64,000 nucleotides of DNA from contig CACMPM010000002.1 in the NCBI GenBank assembly GCA_902615625.1, positions 1 to 64,000 on the forward strand, read 5' to 3'. The notes under the pieces are model-generated. The model had not been told where the DNA came from, made no database searches, and was given only the letters and a program-made list of their open reading frames with translations. This DNA is from an uncultured Alphaproteobacteria bacterium. GTDB taxonomy: Bacteria > Pseudomonadota > Alphaproteobacteria > HIMB59 > GCA-002718135. Of this stretch, positions 54,499 to 62,498 are shown piece after piece; the first letter of the stretch is position 1, and every line of letters begins with the position of its first letter. A program made the position numbers and the translations under genes.

Positions 54499-55904
54499 TG
54501 TTTAACGAAATGTATCAATCTGAGTCAGTTATAAGAAATCATTATAATAATATTAATGATTGGTTAGATCAAATGACTTCAAAAGTAATTCTTGAAAAGA
54601 ATGCTGAAGCTGAAACTCATTTTAGAAATATTGGAATTACATTTTCTACAAATAATGAAACATCAAGAGAAAGAATTATTCCGTTTGATTTAATTCCAAG
54701 GATATTTACTTATACTGAATGGTTAAGGTTAGAAAGAGGGGTAATCCAAAGAGCTAAAGCACTAAATGCTTTTCTAGCTGATATTTATAATCAAGGTGAA
54801 ATAATAAAAGCCAATATAATTCCTAAAGAAATTATTTACAAAAAAAAATCTTTTGAACCTTCTATGTTTGGTTTTTCTCCTCCTAGAGATATTTATAGCC
54901 CTATAATTGGTATTGATTTAGTTAGAACAGGTCCAAATGATTATTTTGTTTTAGAAGATAATTGTCGAACACCAAGTGGTGTTTCCTACATGCTAGAAAA
55001 TAGAGAAATAATGATGCGAATGTTTCCTGATTTATTTCATAACAATAGAGTAACACCTATAGATGACTACCCAACAAGACTTTTGCAAACATTGATGAGT
55101 TTAGCTCCTATTAAATGTGAAAATCCTGAACCAGTTTGCGTGTTACTTACACCTGGTCCTTTAAATAGCGCTTATTACGAACACAGTTTTTTATCAGATC
55201 AAATGGGTATTGAAATGGTTGAATCAACAGATTTATTTGTTGAAGGAAAATATCTTTATATGAAAACAGTTGATGGTCCAAAAAGAGTAGATGTTGTTTA
55301 TAGAAGAATAGATGACGATTTTTTAGATCCTTTATGTTTTAATCCTCAGTCTGTAATTGGTATTCCAGGAATTATGGATGTTTATAGAACAGGTGGCGTC
55401 AATATCTGTTCAGCACCTGGAGTAGGTATAGCTGATGACAAAGCAATTTATATTTATGTGCCTGAGATGATCAAATTTTATTTAGGTGAACAACCAATCT
55501 TAGATAATGTTGAAACATGGAATTGTGAAAAGGAACAAGAATTAAAATATGTTTTAGATAATATAAATAAACTTGTCGTAAAAGAAGTTGATGGATCTGG
55601 AGGTTATGGAATGTTAATAGGTCCAAAATCTTCTAAATCCACTATAGATGAATTTAAAACAAAACTCTCAACAAATCCAAAAGGATATATAGCTCAACCT
55701 TTACTTGATCTTTCATTTTCACCAACACTCATCAAAAATCAAGTTGAGGGAAGAAGAGTAGATTTACGACCATTTTGTTTAATTGGAGAGCAGGCTCAAT
55801 TAAGTTCTGGCGGTTTAACTAGAGTTGCGATGAATGAAGGTTCTTTTGTTGTTAATTCTAGCCAAGGAGGCGGTGTGAAAGACACATGGGTATTAGCTGA
55901 ATGA
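54498..55904 (+). CDS. Circularly permuted ATP-grasp protein (DUF404/DUF407 type)
   Basis: The ATG at 54498 is preferred over a TTG one codon upstream; AAGAGG precedes it by 11 bases. The 468-residue protein has the family hallmarks: PFDLIPRIFTYTEWLRLERGVIQRAKALNAFL, SPIIGIDLVRTGPNDYFVLEDNCRTPSGVSYMLENR, VYRRIDDDFLDPL, LVVKEVDGSGGYGMLIG, and QPLLDLSFSP with GRRVDLRPF. These proteins are permuted ATP-grasp ligases predicted to form amide or peptide bonds on unknown substrates, encoded with alpha-E and transglutaminase-like genes, as here. Control by glutamine riboswitches links it to nitrogen status. Confidence 0.93.
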   Translation: MFNEMYQSESVIRNHYNNINDWLDQMTSKVILEKNAEAETHFRNIGITFSTNNETSRERIIPFDLIPRIFTYTEWLRLERGVIQRAKALNAFLADIYNQGEIIKANIIPKEIIYKKKSFEPSMFGFSPPRDIYSPIIGIDLVRTGPNDYFVLEDNCRTPSGVSYMLENREIMMRMFPDLFHNNRVTPIDDYPTRLLQTLMSLAPIKCENPEPVCVLLTPGPLNSAYYEHSFLSDQMGIEMVESTDLFVEGKYLYMKTVDGPKRVDVVYRRIDDDFLDPLCFNPQSVIGIPGIMDVYRTGGVNICSAPGVGIADDKAIYIYVPEMIKFYLGEQPILDNVETWNCEKEQELKYVLDNINKLVVKEVDGSGGYGMLIGPKSSKSTIDEFKTKLSTNPKGYIAQPLLDLSFSPTLIKNQVEGRRVDLRPFCLIGEQAQLSSGGLTRVAMNEGSFVVNSSQGGGVKDTWVLAE

Positions 55905-55913
55905 GGAATAAAA

Positions 55914-56849
55914 ATGTTAAGTAGAACTGCTGAATATCTGTATTGGATCAGTCGTTATATGGAAAGAGCTGAAACAACAGCAAGGCTCTTAGATGTTGGT
56001 TATAGAATGTCTCTTTTTCCAAATCCAAGTGGTTATAATAATGAATGGGAATCAGTTTTATCTGCTGCTGGGGCAATTGAGGGGTATAAAAATAAATATG
56101 ATACAATTGAACAGAAAAATGTGGAAGATTATTTATTTTTTGATGAAAGTAATCCTTCGTCTGTTTACAATTGTATTCTTAATGCACGAAATAACGCATT
56201 AGTAGTTAGAACTTCCTTTACCCCTGAGTCTTGGTTAGCAATTAATAAAACTTATCAAGAGATACTAAACTTAAAAGAAAAAAAATTTATAAAATCTGAT
56301 TTACCTGATCTTACAGAGTGGACAATAGAACAAGTAAATTTATTTAGGGGATCATTAAGTTCTTTACTTAGAAATGATGGTTATAATTTCCTTTTTCTTG
56401 GTTTATTTATTGAAAGAGCAGATAATTCTGCCAGATTATTAGATGTAAAGTATTTTGTTTTATTACCAAAACCTCAATATGTAGGAGGCAATATCGATAA
56501 TATGCAATGGAGTATATTGCTTCGTTCTTTATCATCTTTTAGAGCTTTTAGATGGGCATACGATGGGAATATTACTGCAACTAAAATTGCTGATTTTTTA
56601 GTTTTAAATAATAATTGTCCTAGATCTTTAAGTTTTTGTATTCAAAATATTGTCAAACATTTAACTAACCTAACATGTAGTCCAGAAAAAGTTGGAAGAA
56701 TTTATAATAATTTAAAAGATCTAAATACTAAAATTCAAGAAGAAAAAATAGAAACTATTGTTGAATATGGTCTTCATCAATTTGTAACACAATTTATTAG
56801 AAAAATATCTAGTGTTGATAACGAAATACATAAGGAGTTTTTTAATTAA
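55914..56849 (+). CDS. Alpha-E domain protein (DUF403)
   Basis: A 311-residue all-helical protein beginning with the diagnostic MLSRTAEYLYWISRYMERAE. Other family stretches are VRTSFTPESWLAIN and FLFLGLFIERADNSARLLDVKYFVLLP, then WSILLRSLSSFRAFRWAY and NNCPRSLSFCI. Alpha-E proteins are encoded with permuted ATP-grasp genes and are thought to act with them; the biochemistry is unresolved. It begins nine bases after the ATP-grasp stop (AGGAATAAAAATG) and is followed by the transglutaminase-like gene one base later. Confidence 0.93.
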   Translation: MLSRTAEYLYWISRYMERAETTARLLDVGYRMSLFPNPSGYNNEWESVLSAAGAIEGYKNKYDTIEQKNVEDYLFFDESNPSSVYNCILNARNNALVVRTSFTPESWLAINKTYQEILNLKEKKFIKSDLPDLTEWTIEQVNLFRGSLSSLLRNDGYNFLFLGLFIERADNSARLLDVKYFVLLPKPQYVGGNIDNMQWSILLRSLSSFRAFRWAYDGNITATKIADFLVLNNNCPRSLSFCIQNIVKHLTNLTCSPEKVGRIYNNLKDLNTKIQEEKIETIVEYGLHQFVTQFIRKISSVDNEIHKEFFN

Positions 56850-56850
56850 T

Positions 56851-57690
56851 ATGGAACTAATAATTGAACATACAACTAAATATGAATATAAAAATCCAGT
56901 TGCGGGATTAATTCAAACCACTAAACTGCATCCTTCGGAATATAATGGTCTTAAAATTTTAGAGTGGAATGTCCATAATGATTCAGCTAAAAAATCAAAA
57001 ATTTATCAGGATGGTGAAGCTAATAATATTCAAAGTTATACAAATACAAATAAGGTAAAAAAAATACAATTTACAGTTCTAGGAAAAGTCGAAACATTTG
57101 ATACGAAAGGAATTTACCAAAGTGCTTCTGATAAAATAGATCCATTAGTTTACTTAAGAGAATCAAATTTAACAAAAGCAAATGATAATATAAAAAATTT
57201 AGCTATTGAAGCTAAAAATGGTTTTAATGAAAATGAAAATTTGGAAACATCTCATAATTTGATGAATTTAGTAGCTGAAAAAATTGAATACAAGCCATTA
57301 ACTACAAATAATCAAACAACTGCAATTGAAGCATTTAAACAGAAAAAAGGAGTATGCCAGGACCAAGCACATATTATGATTGCAGCTGCAAAAACCCTTG
57401 GAATTCCTGCCAGATATGTAAATGGTTATATGCATAACAATTCTCATTCTTCAGAATTTCAATCTACACATGCTTGGGCTGAATTTTATATTAATGATTT
57501 AGGGTGGGTAGGCTTTGATCCAACAAATAAATGCAGTCCTGATGAAAGATACGTACGTGTTTCATGTGGGCTTGATGCTAGTTACGCATCACCTATTAAA
57601 GGTGTTTTTTATGGAAATATCAATAATGATGATGTGATAGAAAACTTAGATATACATGTACAAACATTAGAAAATAACTCTCAACAATAA
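56851..57690 (+). CDS. Transglutaminase-like cysteine protease family protein
   Basis: I start at ATG 56851 (MELIIEHTTKYEYKNPVAGL, the normal opening of this group), giving 279 residues, with TAAGGAG upstream; an in-frame start at 56812 inside the previous gene is rejected. The N-terminal beta domain is followed by the transglutaminase core: Cys in QKKGVCQDQAHIMIAAAKTLGIPARYV, His in STHAWAEFYI, Asp in WVGFDPTNKC. The C-terminal SCGLDASYASPIKGVFYG is diagnostic of the proteins linked to alpha-E/ATP-grasp operons. It is probably a peptidase or amidase on the product made by its partners. Confidence 0.92.
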   Translation: MELIIEHTTKYEYKNPVAGLIQTTKLHPSEYNGLKILEWNVHNDSAKKSKIYQDGEANNIQSYTNTNKVKKIQFTVLGKVETFDTKGIYQSASDKIDPLVYLRESNLTKANDNIKNLAIEAKNGFNENENLETSHNLMNLVAEKIEYKPLTTNNQTTAIEAFKQKKGVCQDQAHIMIAAAKTLGIPARYVNGYMHNNSHSSEFQSTHAWAEFYINDLGWVGFDPTNKCSPDERYVRVSCGLDASYASPIKGVFYGNINNDDVIENLDIHVQTLENNSQQ

Positions 57691-57745
57691 TTTGTTCGAA
57701 ATATTTTCTTAACTTACTAGTATTATTTTAAAAAAAGGAGGAAAT

Positions 57746-58108
57746 ATGTTTCAAAATAAAAAACAACTTCAGTATTTATGGATTTATAAACCTGAACTTA
57801 ATGATATTGCAAAAAGAATTGCAGAAGATCATACAAAATGGATGAAGGAAACACATACAAAGGAAGGTGATAAAGCACTTCTAATGTTAAATTGGTCTAT
57901 AGGTCCTGAATTTAAAGATGGAAATAAAACAGGCAATATGTCTTTGATCCTAACAGAGGTTTATGCAAATCAAGCAGGAATAGATAATCATTTTGAGCAA
58001 GCACAAAATAATGGAGCAATTTTTAGAGATGATTTTAGTGATTTTGAAAGTAAATGTGAGAATTTAGTAAAAATTAATAGTTCAGATATTATCCATTCAA
58101 TGTGGTAA
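57746..58108 (+). CDS. Protein of unknown function, possible dimeric alpha/beta-barrel fold
   Basis: A 120-residue protein with the strongest Shine-Dalgarno seen near here (AAAGGAGG, about five bases before the ATG). Sequence is soluble, with KALLMLNWSIGPEFKDGNKTGNMSLILTEVY and a helix-rich acidic region; the spacing resembles small ferredoxin-like stress or monooxygenase-like proteins, but no signature supports a name. It follows the transglutaminase gene by 55 bases and may belong to the same transcript or have its own promoter. Confidence 0.65.
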   Translation: MFQNKKQLQYLWIYKPELNDIAKRIAEDHTKWMKETHTKEGDKALLMLNWSIGPEFKDGNKTGNMSLILTEVYANQAGIDNHFEQAQNNGAIFRDDFSDFESKCENLVKINSSDIIHSMW

Positions 58109-58219
58109 ATATAATTTTTAATATCTAATTTATTTTTAAATAGATTTTAATAATCTTATTGTATTATTCAAACTACATATCTAAGTTAAATACTATATTT
58201 ATTTGAATTTATACATATT

Positions 58220-58615
58220 ATGGAAATTGAAAAAATTTTTAAAAATTTAATTTTAGCAGATTTTATTGTTATAATTTTAATGGTTATATCAGCCATGTAT
58301 CAACCATCAGAAATATCCAATCTTTATGAAAATTTAAATGACGGTTTACTATCCAATTATGAAAATTTTTCTCGAATTGTATCAATTAGTTTATTCTTTT
58401 TATATCTATTTACTTTAAATCTACTTTATCGATTTATTTCTTATGGTAAACCGATGTATTTATTTTTAGTAGTAGCTGGTATAGTTCTAAATTATTTTAG
58501 TGGTTCTGTCATCTATACTGCTTTTAGTGGAATGCTTGATCAAATAGGTGGTCTGATTAGTGGTGCAATTTTAATTCTTTTGTATTTTTCACCAGTTAAA
58601 GATAACTTTAGATAA
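58220..58615 (+). CDS. Small membrane protein, DUF4386-like arrangement
   Basis: A 131-residue protein with four predicted membrane helices (IVIILMVISAMY; IVSISLFFLYLFTLNLLY; MYLFLVVAGIVLNYFSG; GGLISGAILILLYF) and short loops. The C-terminal SGAILILLYFSPVKDNF is reminiscent of small DUF-type membrane proteins, but a confident family cannot be given. No partner is evident. Confidence 0.65.
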   Translation: MEIEKIFKNLILADFIVIILMVISAMYQPSEISNLYENLNDGLLSNYENFSRIVSISLFFLYLFTLNLLYRFISYGKPMYLFLVVAGIVLNYFSGSVIYTAFSGMLDQIGGLISGAILILLYFSPVKDNFR

Positions 58616-58733
58616 GAAATAACTAAGTTTTCTGCAATCAAATCAATATTTATGTATTTTTTTTTAAAAAATAGTTAAGATATATAAATAGGTCGGTCTA
58701 AACCCTTGTAAAAAAAAGACCATAAATTTGATT

Positions 58734-59126
58734 ATGGTAAAAACTTTAGCTAAAATTATTATTGGTTTGTTAAGTTTGTGGGCAATAGTATTTATAATTG
58801 CAGAGATTGCTGGTGTAACTATCTATTTTCCATTCACTATAGTTGAAAGACAAGAAATACCATATCATAGAATTGCTGCGGTCAGATTAGCTGTTTTTCT
58901 AACTTTTGCTTACTTTGGTTTTAGATATATTTTTTTTCAATCAGAAAAGCTTTATCCTATTCAGTTTTTAGAAATTTATATTAAATCATTTACAGTTTGT
59001 TGTTTATTTGTTTTTTACACTAGTCAAGTTGAATATAGAGAATACTATTTTGTTCTATTTTTATTTATTGTTTCATTGATATTGCATTACGCATCAAGAA
59101 ATAAAATAAGAAGTTATTTTAATTAA
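58734..59126 (+). CDS. Small membrane protein, possibly PsiE-like
   Basis: A 130-residue protein started at ATG 58734 (MVKTLAKIIIGLLSLW); a TTG two codons upstream is less likely. Four hydrophobic segments are separated by short charged loops (VERQEIPYHRIAAVRLAVFLTFAYFGFRYIFF; YIKSFTVCCLFVFYTS; YYFVLFLFIVSLILHYAS). Overall size and layout are like PsiE-type or other four-helix proteins; no diagnostic motif is seen, so the function is open. Confidence 0.6.
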   Translation: MVKTLAKIIIGLLSLWAIVFIIAEIAGVTIYFPFTIVERQEIPYHRIAAVRLAVFLTFAYFGFRYIFFQSEKLYPIQFLEIYIKSFTVCCLFVFYTSQVEYREYYFVLFLFIVSLILHYASRNKIRSYFN

Positions 59127-59128
59127 AA

Positions 59129-59157
59129 GGCGATTTATAAAAACCACCTTTTCTAAT
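59129..59157. terminator. Weak bidirectional terminator-like stem between convergent genes
   Basis: AAAAGG just after the plus-strand stop can pair with CCTTTT about 17 bases later, with A-rich and T-rich flanks on both strands, in the 39-base gap between convergent membrane-protein genes. The stem is short with an internal mismatch, so this is a weak call made mainly from position. Confidence 0.3.
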
Positions 59158-59165
59158 AAATTAAT

Positions 59166-59591
59166 TTAACTTGTAATTATTTTTAATATTACAAGAATTA
59201 ATCCTACCAATGGAAATATTAGACCTCTAGTAGTTGGTTTAAAACCATAATTATTTACTAAATTAAATACTCTTAATGCACCATTTACTGTCGCAAACAC
59301 AAAAAGAATAGCTAAAAACGAATACCAAAACTCATATTGAATTAGATTTTCTTCGTAAGTATTATTAGTGACATCAAAAGTTAATAGAATTGACATTAAT
59401 AATATAGCTAAAAAAACTACACCCAAAACACCTCTAAATATCGTTTTAGGTTCTTCATTTGAAAATCCAAGTTCATCGTAAAATTTATTATTAAAAAAAA
59501 ATTGATAAATAATAAATAAATTAAAAAGCATAAACAAAACATGAAAGGTGAAGGGAAGGGTTCCTCCAGCTTCAAGTATATGTTGGGACAT
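59166..59591 (-). CDS. Membrane protein of unknown function
   Basis: A 141-residue protein with four hydrophobic segments (FTFHVLFMLFNLFIIYQFFF; IFRGVLGVVFLAILLMSILL; FWYSFLAILFVFATVNGALRV; GLIFPLVGLILVILKII). AAGGAG lies six bases upstream of the ATG on the minus strand, supporting this start and frame over an overlapping frame. I recognise no family. It lies 74 bases downstream of the aldo/keto reductase gene. Confidence 0.65.
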   Translation of the reverse strand: MSQHILEAGGTLPFTFHVLFMLFNLFIIYQFFFNNKFYDELGFSNEEPKTIFRGVLGVVFLAILLMSILLTFDVTNNTYEENLIQYEFWYSFLAILFVFATVNGALRVFNLVNNYGFKPTTRGLIFPLVGLILVILKIITS

Positions 59592-59665
59592 AAAATCTCC
59601 TTTTTTTTTATAATTAACAAAATTTTAATGATTCTAATTAAAAAATTGTTAAATTAATATGTAAT

Positions 59666-60694
59666 TTAATTTTTACTTGATTCTGCCCAAAGGTTTATTT
59701 TTTCTTCTTTTGCAAACTTATCTATTTCTTTTAATTCATCAGAAGAAAATATTAAATTATTTTGACTGTCTAAACATTCATCTAATTGTTTCACTGTTCT
59801 TGCTCCAATTAAAGCTGATGTCATGATTGAATGACGAAGTACCCAAGATAAAGCCATTTGAGGTAAAGTTTGACCTCTTTTTTTTGCAATTTTAGTTAGT
59901 TCTTTAATTTTTAAGATATAACTTTTTGTTATCATTTTACTATCTAAAGAAGAATTGTCAGCAATCCTTGATACTTTGGGAATAGCTCTTAAATATTTAT
60001 CTGAAAGCATTCCTTGGGCAAGAGGAGAGAAAGCAATACATCCTATACCTAATTTTTTTAATGTAGATAATAAATCTTTTTCAACCCATCTATTTATCAT
60101 TGAATAAGATGGTTGATGTATGAGGCAGCTAACTCCTCTTTCTTTTAATAGTTTATCCATTTTAATTGTTTGCTTTGAACTATAAGATGAAATTCCAACA
60201 TATAATGCTTTACCACTTCTAATTGCTTGGGTTAAGGCATCAGCAGTTTCTTCTAGTGGAGTTAATGGATCAAAACGATGTGAATAAAATATATCTACAT
60301 ATTCTAAATTCATTCTCTTCAAACTTTGATCAAGGCTTGCAATAAGATATTTTTTTGAACTCCATTCACCGTATGGTCCAGGCCACATATCGTATCCAGC
60401 TTTAGTTGATATAATTAATTCATCTCTGTATTTATTTAAATCTGAATTCATTACTTTACCAAAATTAGCTTCAGCTGAACCGTAAGGAGGTCCATAATTA
60501 TTAGCTAAATCAAAATGTGTAACACCTCTATCAAATGCTCTAAAAAGTATTTTTTTAGATTCATTACTCATACATTTTTTGCCGCCAAAATTATGCCAAA
60601 GTCCAAGTGTAATAGGAGGTAATAATAATCCACTATTACCACATCTTCTGTAAATTAATTTTTGATATCTATTTGTATTAGCTTTGTAAGGCAT
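59666..60694 (-). CDS. Aldo/keto reductase, L-glyceraldehyde 3-phosphate reductase type (YghZ/Gpr)
   Basis: NADPH-dependent reductase of 342 residues. It matches the YghZ group: MPYKANTNRYQKLIYRRCGNSGLLLPPITLGLWHNFG at the N-terminus, the catalytic Asp/Tyr in THFDLANNYGPPYGSAE, Lys in ISTKAGYDMWPGPYGEWSSKK, and His in IFYSHRFDP. LAQGMLSDKYL and SALIGARTVKQLDE give the NADP-binding end. YghZ detoxifies L-glyceraldehyde 3-phosphate and methylglyoxal. It is divergent from a small membrane gene and the sugar-kinase region. Confidence 0.93.
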   Translation of the reverse strand: MPYKANTNRYQKLIYRRCGNSGLLLPPITLGLWHNFGGKKCMSNESKKILFRAFDRGVTHFDLANNYGPPYGSAEANFGKVMNSDLNKYRDELIISTKAGYDMWPGPYGEWSSKKYLIASLDQSLKRMNLEYVDIFYSHRFDPLTPLEETADALTQAIRSGKALYVGISSYSSKQTIKMDKLLKERGVSCLIHQPSYSMINRWVEKDLLSTLKKLGIGCIAFSPLAQGMLSDKYLRAIPKVSRIADNSSLDSKMITKSYILKIKELTKIAKKRGQTLPQMALSWVLRHSIMTSALIGARTVKQLDECLDSQNNLIFSSDELKEIDKFAKEEKINLWAESSKN

Positions 60695-60743
60695 TATTAA
60701 AAAAAATTATAATTTTTTATATAATAATATATAAATTAAATAA

Positions 60744-60923
60744 ATGACTGAATTACAATGGTATGCTTATCTTGGGGGATTTGTAGCTTTCGCAATTGGA
60801 TGCTATTTATATTATCTTTCTAGAAATAAAGAATTAAATGATCAGCAGATCAAAAATAGAAAAAGATTTATGAATTTTTTTTTAATTATTGCTTTAGTTT
60901 GTGTTGGTTACTCGTGGTTGTAA
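60744..60923 (+). CDS. Small two-helix membrane protein
   Basis: A 59-residue frame from ATG 60744: MTELQWYAYLGGFVAFAIGC continues into a first helix (to about residue 25), then a charged loop (RNKELNDQQIKNRKR) and a second helix (FMNFFLIIALVCVGYSWL) ending at the stop. The positive loop between helices favours a hairpin with the loop inside. It fits exactly between the aldo/keto reductase and sugar kinase genes. I recognise no family; the clean topology and placement support a real gene. Confidence 0.6.
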   Translation: MTELQWYAYLGGFVAFAIGCYLYYLSRNKELNDQQIKNRKRFMNFFLIIALVCVGYSWL

Positions 60924-60939
60924 ATATAAGAGATAATTT

Positions 60940-62427
60940 TTGAAATATTATATTGCAATTGACGCTGGGACTTCAGTTATTAAGGCTGTAATATTCAATA
61001 CAAATTTCAAACAAATAAATTCTTATAGTATAAAAAATCCAGTACTAACTGACAAATTTGGTAAATCTGAAATTGAAATGGAAAAATTTTGGTTACTTAC
61101 TGCAAGGTGTATTAAGCTATTAATAAAGAAATCTAAAATTCAATCACAATCAATTATTGGTTTAGGCATAACCGGAAATATGGTTGGGTTTTGGTCTATT
61201 AATAATAAAAATAAACCAGTAAGAAATGCAATTTTGTGGAATGACACAAGAAGTCAAAAAATTTTTACTAATAAAAAAATATTTGATCAAATTTATAAAA
61301 TTACAGGTTCTATTGCACAATATGGCTGTACTATACCTATTCTAAAGTGGATGACTAAGTTTGAAAAAGAAAATTTAACAAAAATTAAATATATCTTAAC
61401 TTGTAAAGATTGGTTAAGATTTAAATTAACAGGAAATATAAATAATGATGAAACAGAAGTTTCAGTATATCCAGGAGATATAAAAAATAAAAAATTATCA
61501 AAAAAGATTTTCAAAATATTTAATCTAAACACTAAATATTTTAAACTTTTTCCAAAAATAAAAAAATCAAATGAATTAGGTGGATACGTTACTAAAAATT
61601 CATCAAAATTAACTAATTTAAAAATTGGTACGCCAGTGATTATAGGATGTGGTGATGTAATAGCTTCAATATTAGGAGCTGGAGGAATTAACCATAATAA
61701 AAAAATAAGTATAGTTGGAACTACATGTCACAATATTATAGTTAAAAATAATTCAAAAATATCTAAAGACGGTTCAGGATTATTTTTTGCTTCTTTAAAT
61801 AATACTTGGTTAGAAACTAAAATAAACGTTGCAGGAACTACTAATATTGATTGGGTTATTAATAATTTCTACAAAAATTCAAAAAAGTATTCAAATAAAA
61901 TTAAAATAATTAATAATTTTGAAAAAAAATATTTAACTTTCAATAATCCAGAAAATTCATTGATATTTCTTCCTTATATAAATTATGGAGGATCTATATC
62001 TCCATTTGTAAATTTAAATTCTAAAGCGGAAATTTTTGGAATTTTACCACATCATAATAATTTTGATATTATGACTGCTTGTTACGAAGGTTTAGCATTA
62101 TCTATTAAAGATTGTTTTGCTAATAAAATTAAATCTAAAGACATTCTTTATCTTGCAGGAGGTGCATCAAAAAGTAAAATTTTACCTCAATTAATTTCAA
62201 GTATTTTAAATATTAATGTTAAAATTTTAACTAATTCAGAATTGGGTGCACTAGGTATTGTATTCTTAATTGACAGTTACTTGCATCAAAAAGATTTAAA
62301 AAAATTGATTAACAATCATCAAAATATTGGTCATATTTACACACCCCAAAGAAAACAATCCAAATATCTTAATAATAAATATCAAAAATATAAAAAATTA
62401 AGAGAGTCATTGAATAATATTTGGTGA
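60940..62427 (+). CDS. FGGY family carbohydrate kinase
   Basis: Sugar or polyol kinase of 495 residues with a TTG start at 60940, chosen because KYYIAIDAGTSVIKAV is the family N-terminus (phosphate-binding DAGTS) and no ATG precedes it. AILWNDTRSQ (substrate-binding W-x-D-xR), the catalytic-Asp region GTPVIIGCGDVIASILGAGG, and YLAGGASKSKILPQLISSIL in the C-terminal ATPase lobe follow. It resembles xylulokinase/ribulokinase/erythritol kinase, but the sugar cannot be read. It precedes a sugar ABC transporter by 71 bases and probably phosphorylates its import product. Confidence 0.92.
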   Translation: MKYYIAIDAGTSVIKAVIFNTNFKQINSYSIKNPVLTDKFGKSEIEMEKFWLLTARCIKLLIKKSKIQSQSIIGLGITGNMVGFWSINNKNKPVRNAILWNDTRSQKIFTNKKIFDQIYKITGSIAQYGCTIPILKWMTKFEKENLTKIKYILTCKDWLRFKLTGNINNDETEVSVYPGDIKNKKLSKKIFKIFNLNTKYFKLFPKIKKSNELGGYVTKNSSKLTNLKIGTPVIIGCGDVIASILGAGGINHNKKISIVGTTCHNIIVKNNSKISKDGSGLFFASLNNTWLETKINVAGTTNIDWVINNFYKNSKKYSNKIKIINNFEKKYLTFNNPENSLIFLPYINYGGSISPFVNLNSKAEIFGILPHHNNFDIMTACYEGLALSIKDCFANKIKSKDILYLAGGASKSKILPQLISSILNINVKILTNSELGALGIVFLIDSYLHQKDLKKLINNHQNIGHIYTPQRKQSKYLNNKYQKYKKLRESLNNIW

Positions 62428-62498
62428 AAGTCTCTAATTTAGTTGATAATATTAGTATATTTATATTAAAATATTAATCATAAATTAAGTGAGGAAAA

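Noticed and set aside
59417-59620. A 67-codon minus-strand frame with Cys and hydrophobic residues
   Set aside because: It overlaps the 59166-59591 gene in another frame; that gene has a proper AAGGAG site and regular helices, this one does not.
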